From the NCBI RefSeq assembly GCF_026155325.1, contig NZ_JAPFPW010000005.1, forward strand, positions 124,001 to 188,000: a stretch of 64,000 nucleotides of DNA, read 5' to 3'. The notes under the pieces were generated by a model that ran no database searches, was not told the origin of the DNA, and saw only the letters and a list, made by a program, of their open reading frames with translations. Both the position numbers and the translations under genes were made by a program. This DNA is from Desulfobotulus pelophilus. GTDB lineage: Bacteria; Desulfobacterota; Desulfobacteria; Desulfobacterales; ASO4-4. This document shows positions 46,674 to 54,639 of this stretch, piece by piece (the first letter of the stretch is position 1; each line of letters begins with the position of its first letter).

Positions 46674-47027
46674 ATGCGCAAAAAAATCATGGTAGTGGAT
46701 GATGATCCTATTATTCGCAAGTACCTGATGAACGTATTTAATGATAATGGGTATGAGGCTTGTGGTGCCGCTTCGGGGCCAGAGGCCTCAGAGATTCTGG
46801 AAAGGGAAATGCCGGATCTTATCACTCTGGATCTTGAAATGCCTGATGAGTGGGGGCCACGTTTTTACCGGCGCATGACCAAAAATCCTGCCTTTGCCAA
46901 TATCCCTGTAATTGTGATTTCCGGTATGCAGAGCCGCCATCTTTCCATCAATAAGGCCATCGCTTATCTGGATAAGCCTTTTGATCCGGAAAAGCTGATT
47001 GGCATTATCAAAAATACCATAGGTTGA
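46674..47027 (+). CDS. Single-domain response regulator
   Basis: 117 residues from ATG 46674 (TGGAGGAG upstream). CheY-like receiver: acidic pocket VVDDDP near the N-terminus, phospho-acceptor Asp in ITLDLEMPD, Thr/Ser switch in VIVISGMQS and Lys in YLDKPFDPE. No output domain. It follows tmcA by about 110 bases and ends at a strong terminator, so it may be co-transcribed. A PAS kinase lies at the other end of the tmc genes and could be its partner, but this is inference. Confidence 0.9.
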   Translation: MRKKIMVVDDDPIIRKYLMNVFNDNGYEACGAASGPEASEILEREMPDLITLDLEMPDEWGPRFYRRMTKNPAFANIPVIVISGMQSRHLSINKAIAYLDKPFDPEKLIGIIKNTIG

Positions 47028-47060
47028 ACTTTCCCTTCGGGAATATTTGTCAGATTGCAT

Positions 47061-47107
47061 AAAAAAAACCAAGGACAGACCGTAAACGGGCTGCCCTTGG
47101 TTTTTTT
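47061..47107. terminator. Bidirectional terminator after the tmc/response-regulator unit
   Basis: Long imperfect stem whose outer 8 bp AACCAAGG / CCTTGGTT are perfect and whose inner arms are CAG.CCGT / ACGG.CTG. A-run before and T-run after. It ends the plus-strand unit and the minus-strand Bcr/CflA-like gene. Confidence 0.92.
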
Positions 47108-47125
47108 ATGAATGCATGAAAGGGG

Positions 47126-48322
47126 CTATACCCGTTGTGCGCCTGCTTCGATGACCGGCAGGCGTATGTGGGGTTTCAGAAGCTGCCAGCAGAGCAGGCA
47201 TGTACCGCCACTGAATGTGGCCATTAAACCTATAGTCCGGATTTTATCAGCCCAGTCCAGTGATATGAAGGCCATGGCAAGGGCTCCCATGACAAAGTAG
47301 ATGAAGATCAGAATGGAGGATGCGCTGCCCGCATCCACATCCACCTGCTCCAGGGCAATATTATTGGATGGAGGGCGGCTCAGTCCGATGCAGAAGGTTA
47401 TGAAAGCCATGGGCAGGGCCATTTTTGCAGGCCCGGACAAGGGCAGAAAGAGAATCCCCAGGCCGCCGAGCAGCATGCCGGAAAAACCTATGGTGATAAG
47501 GCGCATACCGCCCATACGAGGGGCGAGTTTGGAGCAGCAGAAGGACCCGATCATAAAGCAGAGGGCATTACCGCCAAAAAGGAAGCCAAAGGTGCTTTCT
47601 GAGAGGCCCATGGCCGTAATATAGATATAGGAAGAGCCGCCGATGAAACTGAAGAGCGGTAGTCCCACAAGGGAGATGACCAGAACAAGAGAGATGAATC
47701 GGCGGTTTTTGAGAACACCGATGTATCGTTGAAGGAAAGAGCTTGGTGTCTGATCGTTTCTTTTGAGCGATTCCTCCATCATGAGAACACCGCCAAGGGA
47801 GATGATGCCGAGGACTCCTTGCAGAATAAAAATCCATGGCCATGAAAACCGCATCATGAGCAGGCCTCCGATTACGGGAGCGATCATGGGAGCCATCGCG
47901 GTGATGATGGCAACGTGCGCCATAACCTGCTCTCTTTTCAGGCCCGGTATGCGGTCTTTGATAATGGCAAGGGCTATGGCGGACGCGGCTGCTGCACCGG
48001 ATGCCTGAAGTACGCGGTAAAGAATCAGGTGATAAATGGATGGGGCAGTGGCGCAGAGGAAGCAGGCAATTACATAAATGATAATGCCGACCATAAGGGG
48101 CGGTTTGCGGCCGAACCTGTCGGAAAGGGGGCCGTAAACCAGCAAAAAGAAACAGTATGTGACAAAAAAGCCCACAAGGGTGAGGTTGACTGTGCTGAGG
48201 GGCTGATTCCACTGGCGTTGCAGCGTGGGAAGAGCCGGAAGATACATGTCTGTGGCAAGGGGAGGAAACGCCGATAGAAGGGCAATGAGAGCGATCAGAT
48301 GGCCCATGGTGTTTTTTTTCAT
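47126..48322 (-). CDS. Bcr/CflA-family MFS drug-efflux transporter
   Basis: 398 residues with 12 predicted membrane helices. N-terminal LSAFPPLATDMYLPALP is characteristic of the Bcr/CflA (DHA1) group, and the loop motif GPLSDRFGRKPPL after TM2 is the MFS signature. Members export bicyclomycin, sulfonamides or other small compounds by proton antiport. The ATG overlaps the stop of the MarC-like gene by 4 bases, so both are coupled. The natural substrate is unknown. Confidence 0.92.
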   Translation of the reverse strand: MKKNTMGHLIALIALLSAFPPLATDMYLPALPTLQRQWNQPLSTVNLTLVGFFVTYCFFLLVYGPLSDRFGRKPPLMVGIIIYVIACFLCATAPSIYHLILYRVLQASGAAAASAIALAIIKDRIPGLKREQVMAHVAIITAMAPMIAPVIGGLLMMRFSWPWIFILQGVLGIISLGGVLMMEESLKRNDQTPSSFLQRYIGVLKNRRFISLVLVISLVGLPLFSFIGGSSYIYITAMGLSESTFGFLFGGNALCFMIGSFCCSKLAPRMGGMRLITIGFSGMLLGGLGILFLPLSGPAKMALPMAFITFCIGLSRPPSNNIALEQVDVDAGSASSILIFIYFVMGALAMAFISLDWADKIRTIGLMATFSGGTCLLCWQLLKPHIRLPVIEAGAQRV

Positions 48323-48924
48323 GGCAGTGGCCCCATGAAGTTTCGGATTCCGGTGAAAATTATCTGGGCAGCGATGGAAGCAACGAAGAGTCCGGTGAGC
48401 TTGGTGAGTATGGAGAGGCCAAGGCGGCCGATGATGCGCTCAACACCACCTGCACACCACAGAAGAGCGCCTACGGAAAGGGCAGCGGCGGTTAGGGAGA
48501 GGCAGGCCATAAGCTTGTCGCTAAGACTCTGATACCCCGTACCCATAACAAGGAGGGCGCCTATGGTGCCGGGCCCTACGGTAATGGGGATAGCAAGGGG
48601 AACAACGGAAAAGTCACCTTCCGTACCCGGGAGCGAGGGACCGGGAGCGGGTCCGCGAACCAGGCTGACGGCGGAAAGAAAAAGAATGGCCCCTGCACCG
48701 ATGCGGAAAGCATCGATAGTAATACCAAAGATCTGAAAGATGTAATGGCCGAAGAAAAAAAGAATAAAAGAGGCAATCAGCACGGCAATGGTGATTTTGC
48801 AAGCAATTTTACGGCGTTCTCCATTTGCCATGCCGGCGGTCATGGAAAGAAAAACGGATAAAACAAAAAAAGGGGTGAGAAGGAGAAATATTTTCAGGTA
48901 AAGGTTGATGAAATTTTGTAGCAT
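48319..48924 (-). CDS. MarC-family membrane protein
   Basis: About 201 residues from ATG 48924 with GGAG upstream; a longer in-frame start lacks this. Six hydrophobic helices with the family patterns NLYLKIFLLLTPFFVLSVFLSMT, FRIGAGAILFLSAV and the conserved VPLAIPITVGPGTIG. MarC/YhgN-type proteins are inner-membrane proteins of unknown transport function. First gene of a pair with the Bcr/CflA transporter. Confidence 0.9.
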   Translation of the reverse strand: MLQNFINLYLKIFLLLTPFFVLSVFLSMTAGMANGERRKIACKITIAVLIASFILFFFGHYIFQIFGITIDAFRIGAGAILFLSAVSLVRGPAPGPSLPGTEGDFSVVPLAIPITVGPGTIGALLVMGTGYQSLSDKLMACLSLTAAALSVGALLWCAGGVERIIGRLGLSILTKLTGLFVASIAAQIIFTGIRNFMGPLP

Positions 48925-49085
48925 GAAAACTCCAATGGCAGGTGCAGCCTTTGTATCCGGCTTCTTGCAGGTCCAACTTCTTGTATCCGGTAAGGATCTG
49001 AGTGGGAAGGGGATAGTTGTTTCGTGGCGATTATGCGGACGGTTTTTTGCTGTTTGGGCAGGATTGTCCACAAGGACGAGAATAA

Positions 49086-49142
49086 AAAAGACAGAAGGGC
49101 AGTCTTCCATTTTTATCCGTATGGAAAAGTCGCTGCCCTTCT
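49086..49142 (-). terminator. Terminator downstream of cheY
   Basis: On the minus strand, 10-bp outer arms AGAAGGGCAG / CTGCCCTTCT enclose a second small hairpin (TTCCAT / ATGGAA) and are followed by CTTTTTTATT. Lies about 10 bases after the cheY stop. Confidence 0.88.
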
Positions 49143-49151
49143 GCCGGATGA

Positions 49152-49526
49152 TCAGGCAATAATTTTTTCCAGTTTTTCTGCAATGGCTTCAGCGGTGAAG
49201 GGTTTCACAACATAGTTGGAAACTCCGGCTTGTACAGCTTCAATCACATTCTGTTTCTGGGCTTCTGCTGTTACCATCAGGAAGGGAATATTTTTATAGG
49301 CAGGGTCAGAACGAACCTTTTTGAGGAGTTCCAGGCCGGTCATTTTGGGCATGTTCCAGTCTGATATGATGAGATCAAAACTGTTTTTGGAAAGCGCCTC
49401 CAGGGCTGTCGTACCATCATCCGCTTCGGTGATGTTGGTAAACCCCAGTTGCTTGAGAATGTTTTTAAGGATGCGTCGCATGGTGGCAAAGTCGTCCACC
49501 ACAAGGATTTTAATTGAAACATCCAT
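49152..49526 (-). CDS. cheY: Chemotaxis response regulator CheY
   Basis: About 124 residues from ATG 49526 (AGGAGGG 10 bases upstream). Receiver motifs: [17 protein letters not shown] at the N-terminus, phospho-acceptor in [18 protein letters not shown], the MVTAE switch Thr and the VVKPFTAE Lys. The FATMRR and WNMPKMTG signatures are those of CheY proper, which binds the flagellar motor switch. No other chemotaxis gene is adjacent. Monocistronic with its own terminator. Confidence 0.94.
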   Translation of the reverse strand: MDVSIKILVVDDFATMRRILKNILKQLGFTNITEADDGTTALEALSKNSFDLIISDWNMPKMTGLELLKKVRSDPAYKNIPFLMVTAEAQKQNVIEAVQAGVSNYVVKPFTAEAIAEKLEKIIA

Positions 49527-49775
49527 TATTGGAGAGCCCTCCTGATTGGTGCGCATTTTTCATCAACAGAGAAAACGCCGCATGGGTGATTTTGATTTTA
49601 TGGGGCAGAAAGACCGGTACATGGGTTGTATGTCGATTCTGGATAACCTGCAATCTGCTTGTAAATAATTATAGTAAGTATCCTTTTTTGGCAAGCTTCT
49701 TTAGATGTCTGTGTATGGATTGGTGGTACAGCACCGGTCTGTCTGGTTTGGTAGCGGATTTGTTTTCTGTATTGC

Positions 49776-49820
49776 GGTAAAAAAAAAAGCAACGGAAGCC
49801 CGAAGGTTCTTCCGTTGCTT
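49776..49820 (-). terminator. Strong terminator without an annotated upstream gene
   Basis: On the minus strand, a 12-bp stem AAGCAACGGAAG / CTTCCGTTGCTT with a small CC-CGAA-GG top is followed by a run of ten T. No minus-strand gene lies upstream until past 50.4 kb, so it must serve an unannotated transcript, probably a small RNA. Confidence 0.9.
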
Positions 49821-50014
49821 TGTCAGTGGCTCAAAGTGGGCGAGCCATAAAGGCAGGTAAATAGTAATGACGGGCTCACTTTTTTTGTGAGGTGAAAGAT
49901 ATGGCAGTATGGCAGGTATTCGAGATCTGATAACATATCTGTATCATAGGCATTGCTGCTTCGATGATACTCTTTTAGTAAGGCTTTTGTATGCAAAGGT
50001 ACATCCAAAACAAA
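49779..50014 (-). ncRNA. Candidate small RNA
   Basis: A transcript of about 235 bases is implied by a sigma-70-like promoter on the minus strand (-35 TTGCAA at 50043-50048, -10 TATATT at 50022-50027, spacer 15) and the strong terminator at 49776-49820. The interior contains no convincing coding frame; a 66-codon TTG-started frame at 49823-50023 has no ribosome site. It does not match tmRNA, RNase P, SRP or 6S RNA by eye. Confidence 0.35.
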
Positions 50015-50048
50015 AAGAATCAATATAGTGTTTTTTAGGGTTTTGCAA

Positions 50049-50317
50049 TGTTTTTTTGCTTAAAGAGGGTTATTTTATTTTTCTATCTGTTGGAAAAAGT
50101 GTCGTACTGAATTAGGTCTCCTTGCATCACAAGATGGAGGTGTTTTTTTGTATCAGAAGGCCTGTTGATTTGAAAAAAAGTTCCATATCCCAGCCCTTAA
50201 CTGGGCGTGGAGGGTAAAGAGTACCCGGTTTTGCAGGAAAGCTCATGCTCCCCATGGCTGGCCTGTGAAGTCAGCGGTCACGGATTTTCTGATTGTGGAA
50301 AGGTCTGAAAAAAGCCA
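50049..50317. other. Intergenic region upstream of tRNA-Pro
   Basis: No credible gene. A small stem CCCAG-CCCTTAA-CTGGG (50189-50205) sits inside a flanking TCCA / TGGA pair, in a GC-richer island at 50180-50270 that contrasts with the AT-rich DNA to its left. Purpose unknown. Confidence 0.35.
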
Positions 50318-50346
50318 TTGACAGTTTTTGCCCCCTAATGTACAAG
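50318..50346 (+). promoter_or_regulatory. tRNA-Pro promoter
   Basis: Consensus -35 TTGACA (50318-50323), 17-base spacer and -10 TACAAG (50341-50346); the tRNA begins 14 bases downstream. Confidence 0.75.
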
Positions 50347-50360
50347 ACCTCCGGTAGTGT

Positions 50361-50437
50361 CGGGAAGTGGCTCAGTCTGGTAGAGCACAGCGTTCGGGAC
50401 GCTGGGGTCGCTGGTTCGAATCCAGTCTTCCCGACCA
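50361..50437 (+). tRNA. tRNA-Pro (anticodon CGG)
   Basis: 77 bases with encoded CCA. Acceptor stem CGGGAAG / CTTCCCG, anticodon arm CAGCG-TTCGGGA-CGCTG giving CGG (reads CCG), T loop GTTCGAAT. Confidence 0.96.
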
Positions 50438-50452
50438 TTCCAGTTATGAATG

Positions 50453-50485
50453 AAAGCCCTGCAGTTTTTGCAGGGCTTTTTTTTA
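50453..50485 (+). terminator. Terminator after tRNA-Pro
   Basis: 11-bp stem AAAGCCCTGCA / TGCAGGGCTTT with a 5-base loop, then more T. Sixteen bases after the tRNA. Confidence 0.92.
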
Positions 50486-50636
50486 TGTAAGAAAGTGAAT
50501 CGAAAAATTGGTATGGGCAGTTCGGCAGGTGGGTGTACTGGCAGTGCAGCCTTTGACCGGCCAGAGCCTGGTACGGGAAACAAGTTCCGGGTTTATTTTT
50601 CATAATGGTGGTTTTTTTGAAAAAAGGAATGGACCC

Positions 50637-50951
50637 ATGCAGCTAAATTTGAATCCTTGCCCGGTGGGAGTCACGTTAGCTCTGATTTCTGATAAATGGA
50701 AAATCTACATTATCCATGAACTGCAGGGTGGTCCCCGGCGACCGGGTGAAATGCGAAGGTTGCTGAAAGGAATATCTCAGAAGGTTTTAACGGAAAATCT
50801 GCGATCTATGGAAAAGGATGGGTTGCTGATAAGGGCGGTATGCGGGGAAGTACCTCCGAGGGTAGAGTACTCCTTGACGGAACTGGGAGGGAGTCTCTCC
50901 CCGGGTTTGGAAGCTATGTTTGACTGGGGAAGTGAGTATCTTCAGAGGTAG
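50637..50951 (+). CDS. HxlR-family transcriptional regulator
   Basis: About 104 residues from ATG 50637. The family winged helix is clear: CPVGVTLALISDKWKIYIIHEL, RPGEMRRLLKGISQKVLTENLRSMEKDGL and PPRVEYSLTELG. HxlR proteins are MarR-related regulators that sense reactive aldehydes, quinones or disulfide stress, often through the N-terminal Cys, here Cys8. The flavin-binding protein encoded convergently about 250 bases away is a possible target, by analogy with other HxlR-oxidoreductase neighbours. Confidence 0.92.
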   Translation: MQLNLNPCPVGVTLALISDKWKIYIIHELQGGPRRPGEMRRLLKGISQKVLTENLRSMEKDGLLIRAVCGEVPPRVEYSLTELGGSLSPGLEAMFDWGSEYLQR

Positions 50952-51206
50952 TTATTTATAAGATCGAAACGCACTCGACAAAGTATCTTCAGTTTCAGAT
51001 ATGATTATAACGATCAGGCATTTTTATCTACGTTGAGTGGGAAAGAACTTCTGAGTAACTTCAAAAGTTACTTTATGACAAAACGTCGTAAAACGGCATG
51101 GTTTGCTTTTTGGTGCATTGTTTGGTTTGGAAACCGCGTATCAGCAGGTGACGGCGCCTTGACATGGAAGCGGTCAGTATACTGTTCGCCAGCTCCCATG
51201 CCCAGT

Positions 51207-51611
51207 TTATTTCAATTTGTATTTTCTGGGGCCTTCCTCAAAGCTGTAAGTCTCAATTTCTTCCACATCCACATAGAAAATTTCGAAAACCGGATTGTCC
51301 GGACTCGTATACATTTTTTTAATAAACGGGTATTCCTCCATTGCACGGGCTTTCAGTGTAATATCATCAACGAAATAAGCTTTACCACTCACGGATAATA
51401 CAGGCGAAAAGTCTTTTGAATATGAGCAGAAGGATACAAAGGGATTGCGCTGTATCTGGGCGTATACCGGTTTGTCATTGGTTGTTCCAAAATAGACTTT
51501 GTTGTCATCAGAGAAAAGATATTGAAAAACCCTCGTTCTGGGTCTGTTGCCATCCAGAGTAGCGAGTACACCGTAGGTATTATCCTTCAGAATCTTATTG
51601 AAATCAATCAT
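51207..51611 (-). CDS. Pyridoxamine 5'-phosphate oxidase-like flavin-binding protein
   Basis: About 134 residues from ATG 51611, with GGAG 6 bases upstream; ATG 51623 is possible. Split-barrel flavoprotein: GVLATLDGNRPRTRVFQYLF, KVYFGTTNDKPVYAQIQRNPFVSFCSY and KMYTSPDNPVFEIFYVDVEEIETY are typical of the PPOX-like family that binds FMN or F420 and reduces small substrates. Short clostridial/deltaproteobacterial type without the PLP site. It faces the HxlR regulator gene. Substrate unknown. Confidence 0.88.
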   Translation of the reverse strand: MIDFNKILKDNTYGVLATLDGNRPRTRVFQYLFSDDNKVYFGTTNDKPVYAQIQRNPFVSFCSYSKDFSPVLSVSGKAYFVDDITLKARAMEEYPFIKKMYTSPDNPVFEIFYVDVEEIETYSFEEGPRKYKLK

Positions 51612-51918
51612 GCCAGTCTCCATGTTTTATTGGTGTCAATGGCCATTAACAATTGGGCTTCCGCTGGTTGTGAACTGTGAATTCCTGCTCATATTTGAGT
51701 TTATTGTTTTACGAAAGAGCTGTAAAGCAGGCACTTTTCTGTACTATAGTAACGCGCAGGTAATTATAACCGGAAGAAAATTCCACAGAATGATTCCATG
51801 ATGCTTCTTTGAAAGGGTTTTCGGGCTGATTTTTTGTGAGCTGATGCATACGGACGCGAAGCATACTTTTATCAAAGCTGCTGCTGGGAAAGGGCAATAA
51901 AGTTAGTGGGGAGACGTG
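51612..51918. other. Intergenic region upstream of the flavin-binding protein
   Basis: About 300 bases between two minus-strand genes. It contains no credible reading frame and no hairpin I would call a terminator. It should hold the promoter of the PPOX-like gene. Confidence 0.4.
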
Positions 51919-52659
51919 TTATTTCCATCGGCTCAGAATTTCTTCCATTTTCCCGTCCTGTTTCATTCTCCCCAGGGCATCAGCAATGTTTTTTGCTGTA
52001 TCGTAAGGGAAGTGAAGGCCAGCGGCTATGTAGACACGGGTAATGTCACCTATGGCTATCCCCTCCTGCAGATTTTGTGTGTTCTGACCAATTTGCCGCC
52101 AGTTATGCAGGGCAATAAAATCAGAATCCGCCATGGCATCAAGTCTTTTGTACAATAGTTTTTGCGCGTTGATTTCTGCATTGCGCGTTTCATCGAGTCG
52201 AACAATGCCCTGTTGCTGCAGAAGGGGAATAATGGCGTGGCCCCGGACAACCCCAATGTTGAGCTCTCTGGCTTCGTCAATGGAGTTTATGGGGTTTTTT
52301 CTTTCATAGGAGTAGAAGCGGAACTGAGTCTGGACCAGTTCGCCTACCCATTTGAAGGTATCTTCCCGTTGACGAGAGCGTGAAAATGGAATGATTGCAT
52401 TCACTTCACTGCCTGGCTGTTGCACGAGCATCTGAGCACGGACCCAGGGAACATCCATTCGAAAAATAAAATCCGGAGCACCATAAGCTGTTGCCTCTTT
52501 GAGGATTTCAACTGTAATACCAACAGGTTCTCCATCCACAACTCCGCATAAAGGCATAGCGTCCAGTCCATACACCACAACAGTCTGTGCGAAACTTCCC
52601 GATATGAGCATCCATTGGCTCAGTAAAAATACCATTACTACAGTGGTTTTCATTTTCAT
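51919..52659 (-). CDS. Periplasmic solute-binding protein (SBP_bac_3 type)
   Basis: 246 residues with a signal peptide (VVMVFLLSQWMLISGSFAQ). Family 3 binding fold: MPLCGVVDGEPVGITVEILKEA, the FKWVGELVQTQFRFYSYE segment, LNIGVVRGHAII, and a C-terminal ALGRMKQDGKMEEILSRWK helix. No transporter genes are adjacent. It lies downstream of a PAS histidine kinase on the same strand, the second such binding-protein/kinase pair in the window. A sensory role is inferred. Confidence 0.87.
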   Translation of the reverse strand: MKMKTTVVMVFLLSQWMLISGSFAQTVVVYGLDAMPLCGVVDGEPVGITVEILKEATAYGAPDFIFRMDVPWVRAQMLVQQPGSEVNAIIPFSRSRQREDTFKWVGELVQTQFRFYSYERKNPINSIDEARELNIGVVRGHAIIPLLQQQGIVRLDETRNAEINAQKLLYKRLDAMADSDFIALHNWRQIGQNTQNLQEGIAIGDITRVYIAAGLHFPYDTAKNIADALGRMKQDGKMEEILSRWK

Positions 52660-52749
52660 ACAAATCTCCTGATGGAAAGTTGTCAGGGCAGATGTGGAGG
52701 ATTAGAGAAGTTTTATCAGATTAATGGAGACAGCGGATTGTGTCAACCC

Positions 52750-52910
52750 GGACTAAGTGAGCTTTTCGATGGCATCGTTTGGGCGGGTTTTTGTTGCGAC
52801 CAGTCTGCCAGGATTCGAGGGTTTTAATGGCACTTTGGCCGTATTTCATCCGGTAGCCCAGGCGCAGCATCAGCTTTTGTCCGGCATGCATCATCATTCA
52901 CCAAGAGAAT
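52750..52910 (-). pseudogene. Remnant of a receiver domain, frameshifted after the histidine kinase
   Basis: Downstream of the kinase stop, and in a different frame over its last residues, the minus strand encodes GQKLMLRLGYRMKYGQSAIKTLESW, which matches helix 1 to helix 2 of a receiver domain. The in-frame kinase tail reads EGILLVNDD, the start of such a domain, before it drifts into unrelated residues. So an ancestral hybrid kinase lost its receiver by frameshift and truncation. Confidence 0.6.
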
Positions 52911-54509
52911 GCCTTCGTTGTCCGTGGGGAGCTGCCCTCTTTGTGCGGTAAGGGAGAGAGCCGATCCGGCATGAATGGCAGGGAGAAGGATATGAAATGT
53001 AGTGCCTTTCTCCATCTCGCTGTCAATCTTGATATCTCCACCGTGATCCATGACGATGTCTTGGACGGTGGATAGCCCAAGTCCGGAGCCTTCATCACTG
53101 TTTTTGGTGGTGAAATATGGGTCAAAAACTTTATCCAGTATATCAGGTGCAATTCCACAGCCCGAATCTGTAATGGAAATTTTGATGTAGCTGCCCGGAT
53201 TGATGCCATGGTAACTCCCTGAAGCCATATCCTCAATACGGATGTCCTGCAGGCTGACCATCAGCATCCCACCCTTGTCTTTCATGGAATGGCAGGCATT
53301 GGTACATAGGTTCATGAGAAGGCGGTGTATATGGATTTCATTGGCAAAAATGGGAAGGATGTCTGCTTGGATTGTTTTTCTGATTGCAATATTGGCGGGA
53401 AGGGTGGCTTGGATGAGTTGTAAGACCTCATCCACGGTTCTGGTGACATTTACCGGTCCTTTTTCCGGGTGGCACTGTTGACTGAACATCAGAATTTGAT
53501 GGATAAGATCCTTTGCGCGGAGGCTTGCTTGAGAAATTTGATATATGTATCTGTTAATGTTTGATTCCGGCGGAGCAGCACCTAGGGCCAGCTCGGAAAA
53601 TCCTAAAATGGCACTGAGGATATTATTGAAGTCGTGGGCGATGCCGCTAGCCAGTGTCCCCATAGATTCCAGTTGCTGAGACTTGTGCCTTTGTGCTTGC
53701 ATTTTACGGTACTGTTTTTCCGCTGCTTTGCGTTCGGAAATATCCTTAACAAAAGAAACGCTATAGAGCCTGTTGCTGAATTGAAATAAATTTCCGGTAA
53801 TTTCTACGGGGATTTCTGTCCCGTCTTTTTTGCGATGAACGCTTTCAAAATTGATTTGGCCCTCATGCTGGAGTCGGAGCCATAGCTCATAACTCTCTTG
53901 GTGGGATTTTTCATGGTCAATGTCCAGAATGTGCATCCGGCAGAGTTCTTCCTTTGTATAGCCGAGACACTGACAGGCATATTCGTTTACATTATCGATA
54001 TATCCCCCATCTTTATTCAGAAAGATACCTAAAGAAGCTTTCTCAAAAATAAAGCCGGTTAGGTCCAGCTGTTCTTCCTTGTGTGTTCGTTCCGAGATAT
54101 CTTTAGTAAATGCAAGTGCATATACATGGCCTTCAAAGTTGATCCGGTTGGCGGCCACTTCGACGGGGAGGCAATGGCCGTTTTTTTTGCGGTGCATGGT
54201 TTCCATGATGACGGCACCATCCTTGTATATTTTTTGCCAGATGTGAATCCATCGTTCCGGATTCATGTCCGGATCAATGTCAAAAATAGATATGCTCAGC
54301 AGTTCTTCTTCTGAATAGCCAAGCAAATCAGAGGTTTTTTGGTTTGCATAAAGAATGTGGCCGCTTTGATTGAATCGATAAACGCAGACCGGTGCATGAT
54401 GCAGACAGAGTTGGTCCAGACGACTGTCCTCATTGCAGGTGGCTGTGGCGTTGTCCCGTGAACTCACCATCTTATCCTCATATTTTACTGAGCCAGTGTC
54501 TTTATCCAT
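52824..54509 (-). CDS. PAS-PAS histidine kinase with a decayed C-terminal receiver
   Basis: 561 residues, no membrane helices. PAS 1 at about 35-145 and PAS 2 at about 150-265, each with a GHxLPVEV/GTEIPVEI core. The HisKA box is GTLASGIAHDFNNIL with His292. The HATPase has NLCTNACHSM, ITDSGCGIA and EGSGLGLSTVQ. After residue 530 the sequence begins a receiver (EGILLVNDD) and then is frameshifted and cut short. The kinase core is intact and probably active. Upstream of the periplasmic binding protein and next to a decayed group II intron. Confidence 0.9.
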   Translation of the reverse strand: MDKDTGSVKYEDKMVSSRDNATATCNEDSRLDQLCLHHAPVCVYRFNQSGHILYANQKTSDLLGYSEEELLSISIFDIDPDMNPERWIHIWQKIYKDGAVIMETMHRKKNGHCLPVEVAANRINFEGHVYALAFTKDISERTHKEEQLDLTGFIFEKASLGIFLNKDGGYIDNVNEYACQCLGYTKEELCRMHILDIDHEKSHQESYELWLRLQHEGQINFESVHRKKDGTEIPVEITGNLFQFSNRLYSVSFVKDISERKAAEKQYRKMQAQRHKSQQLESMGTLASGIAHDFNNILSAILGFSELALGAAPPESNINRYIYQISQASLRAKDLIHQILMFSQQCHPEKGPVNVTRTVDEVLQLIQATLPANIAIRKTIQADILPIFANEIHIHRLLMNLCTNACHSMKDKGGMLMVSLQDIRIEDMASGSYHGINPGSYIKISITDSGCGIAPDILDKVFDPYFTTKNSDEGSGLGLSTVQDIVMDHGGDIKIDSEMEKGTTFHILLPAIHAGSALSLTAQRGQLPTDNEGILLVNDDACRTKADAAPGLPDEIRPKCH

Positions 54510-54639
54510 AAGGGGGCAGCCTGCTTGCCTTCCTCCACATTTGTAGGGATTGAAAATACCATAGTCGTTTTTACTCCGATAGTCAAAAAGCCTCGAAAGA
54601 AGAGGCGAGAAATGGTTATCACCAGAAATTTTTTTTAGC

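Noticed and set aside
49823-50023. 66-codon TTG-started minus-strand frame
   Set aside because: No ribosome site. Its start overlaps the promoter-like element, so a noncoding transcript is the simpler explanation.
49779-50270. 6S RNA, tmRNA, SRP RNA or RNase P RNA
   Set aside because: None of their core sequences (for example the tmRNA tRNA-like end or the RNase P GAGGAAAGTCC core) is present.
51033-51398. 121-codon plus-strand frame opposite the PPOX-like gene
   Set aside because: It is antisense to a recognised flavoprotein gene and has no family signal.
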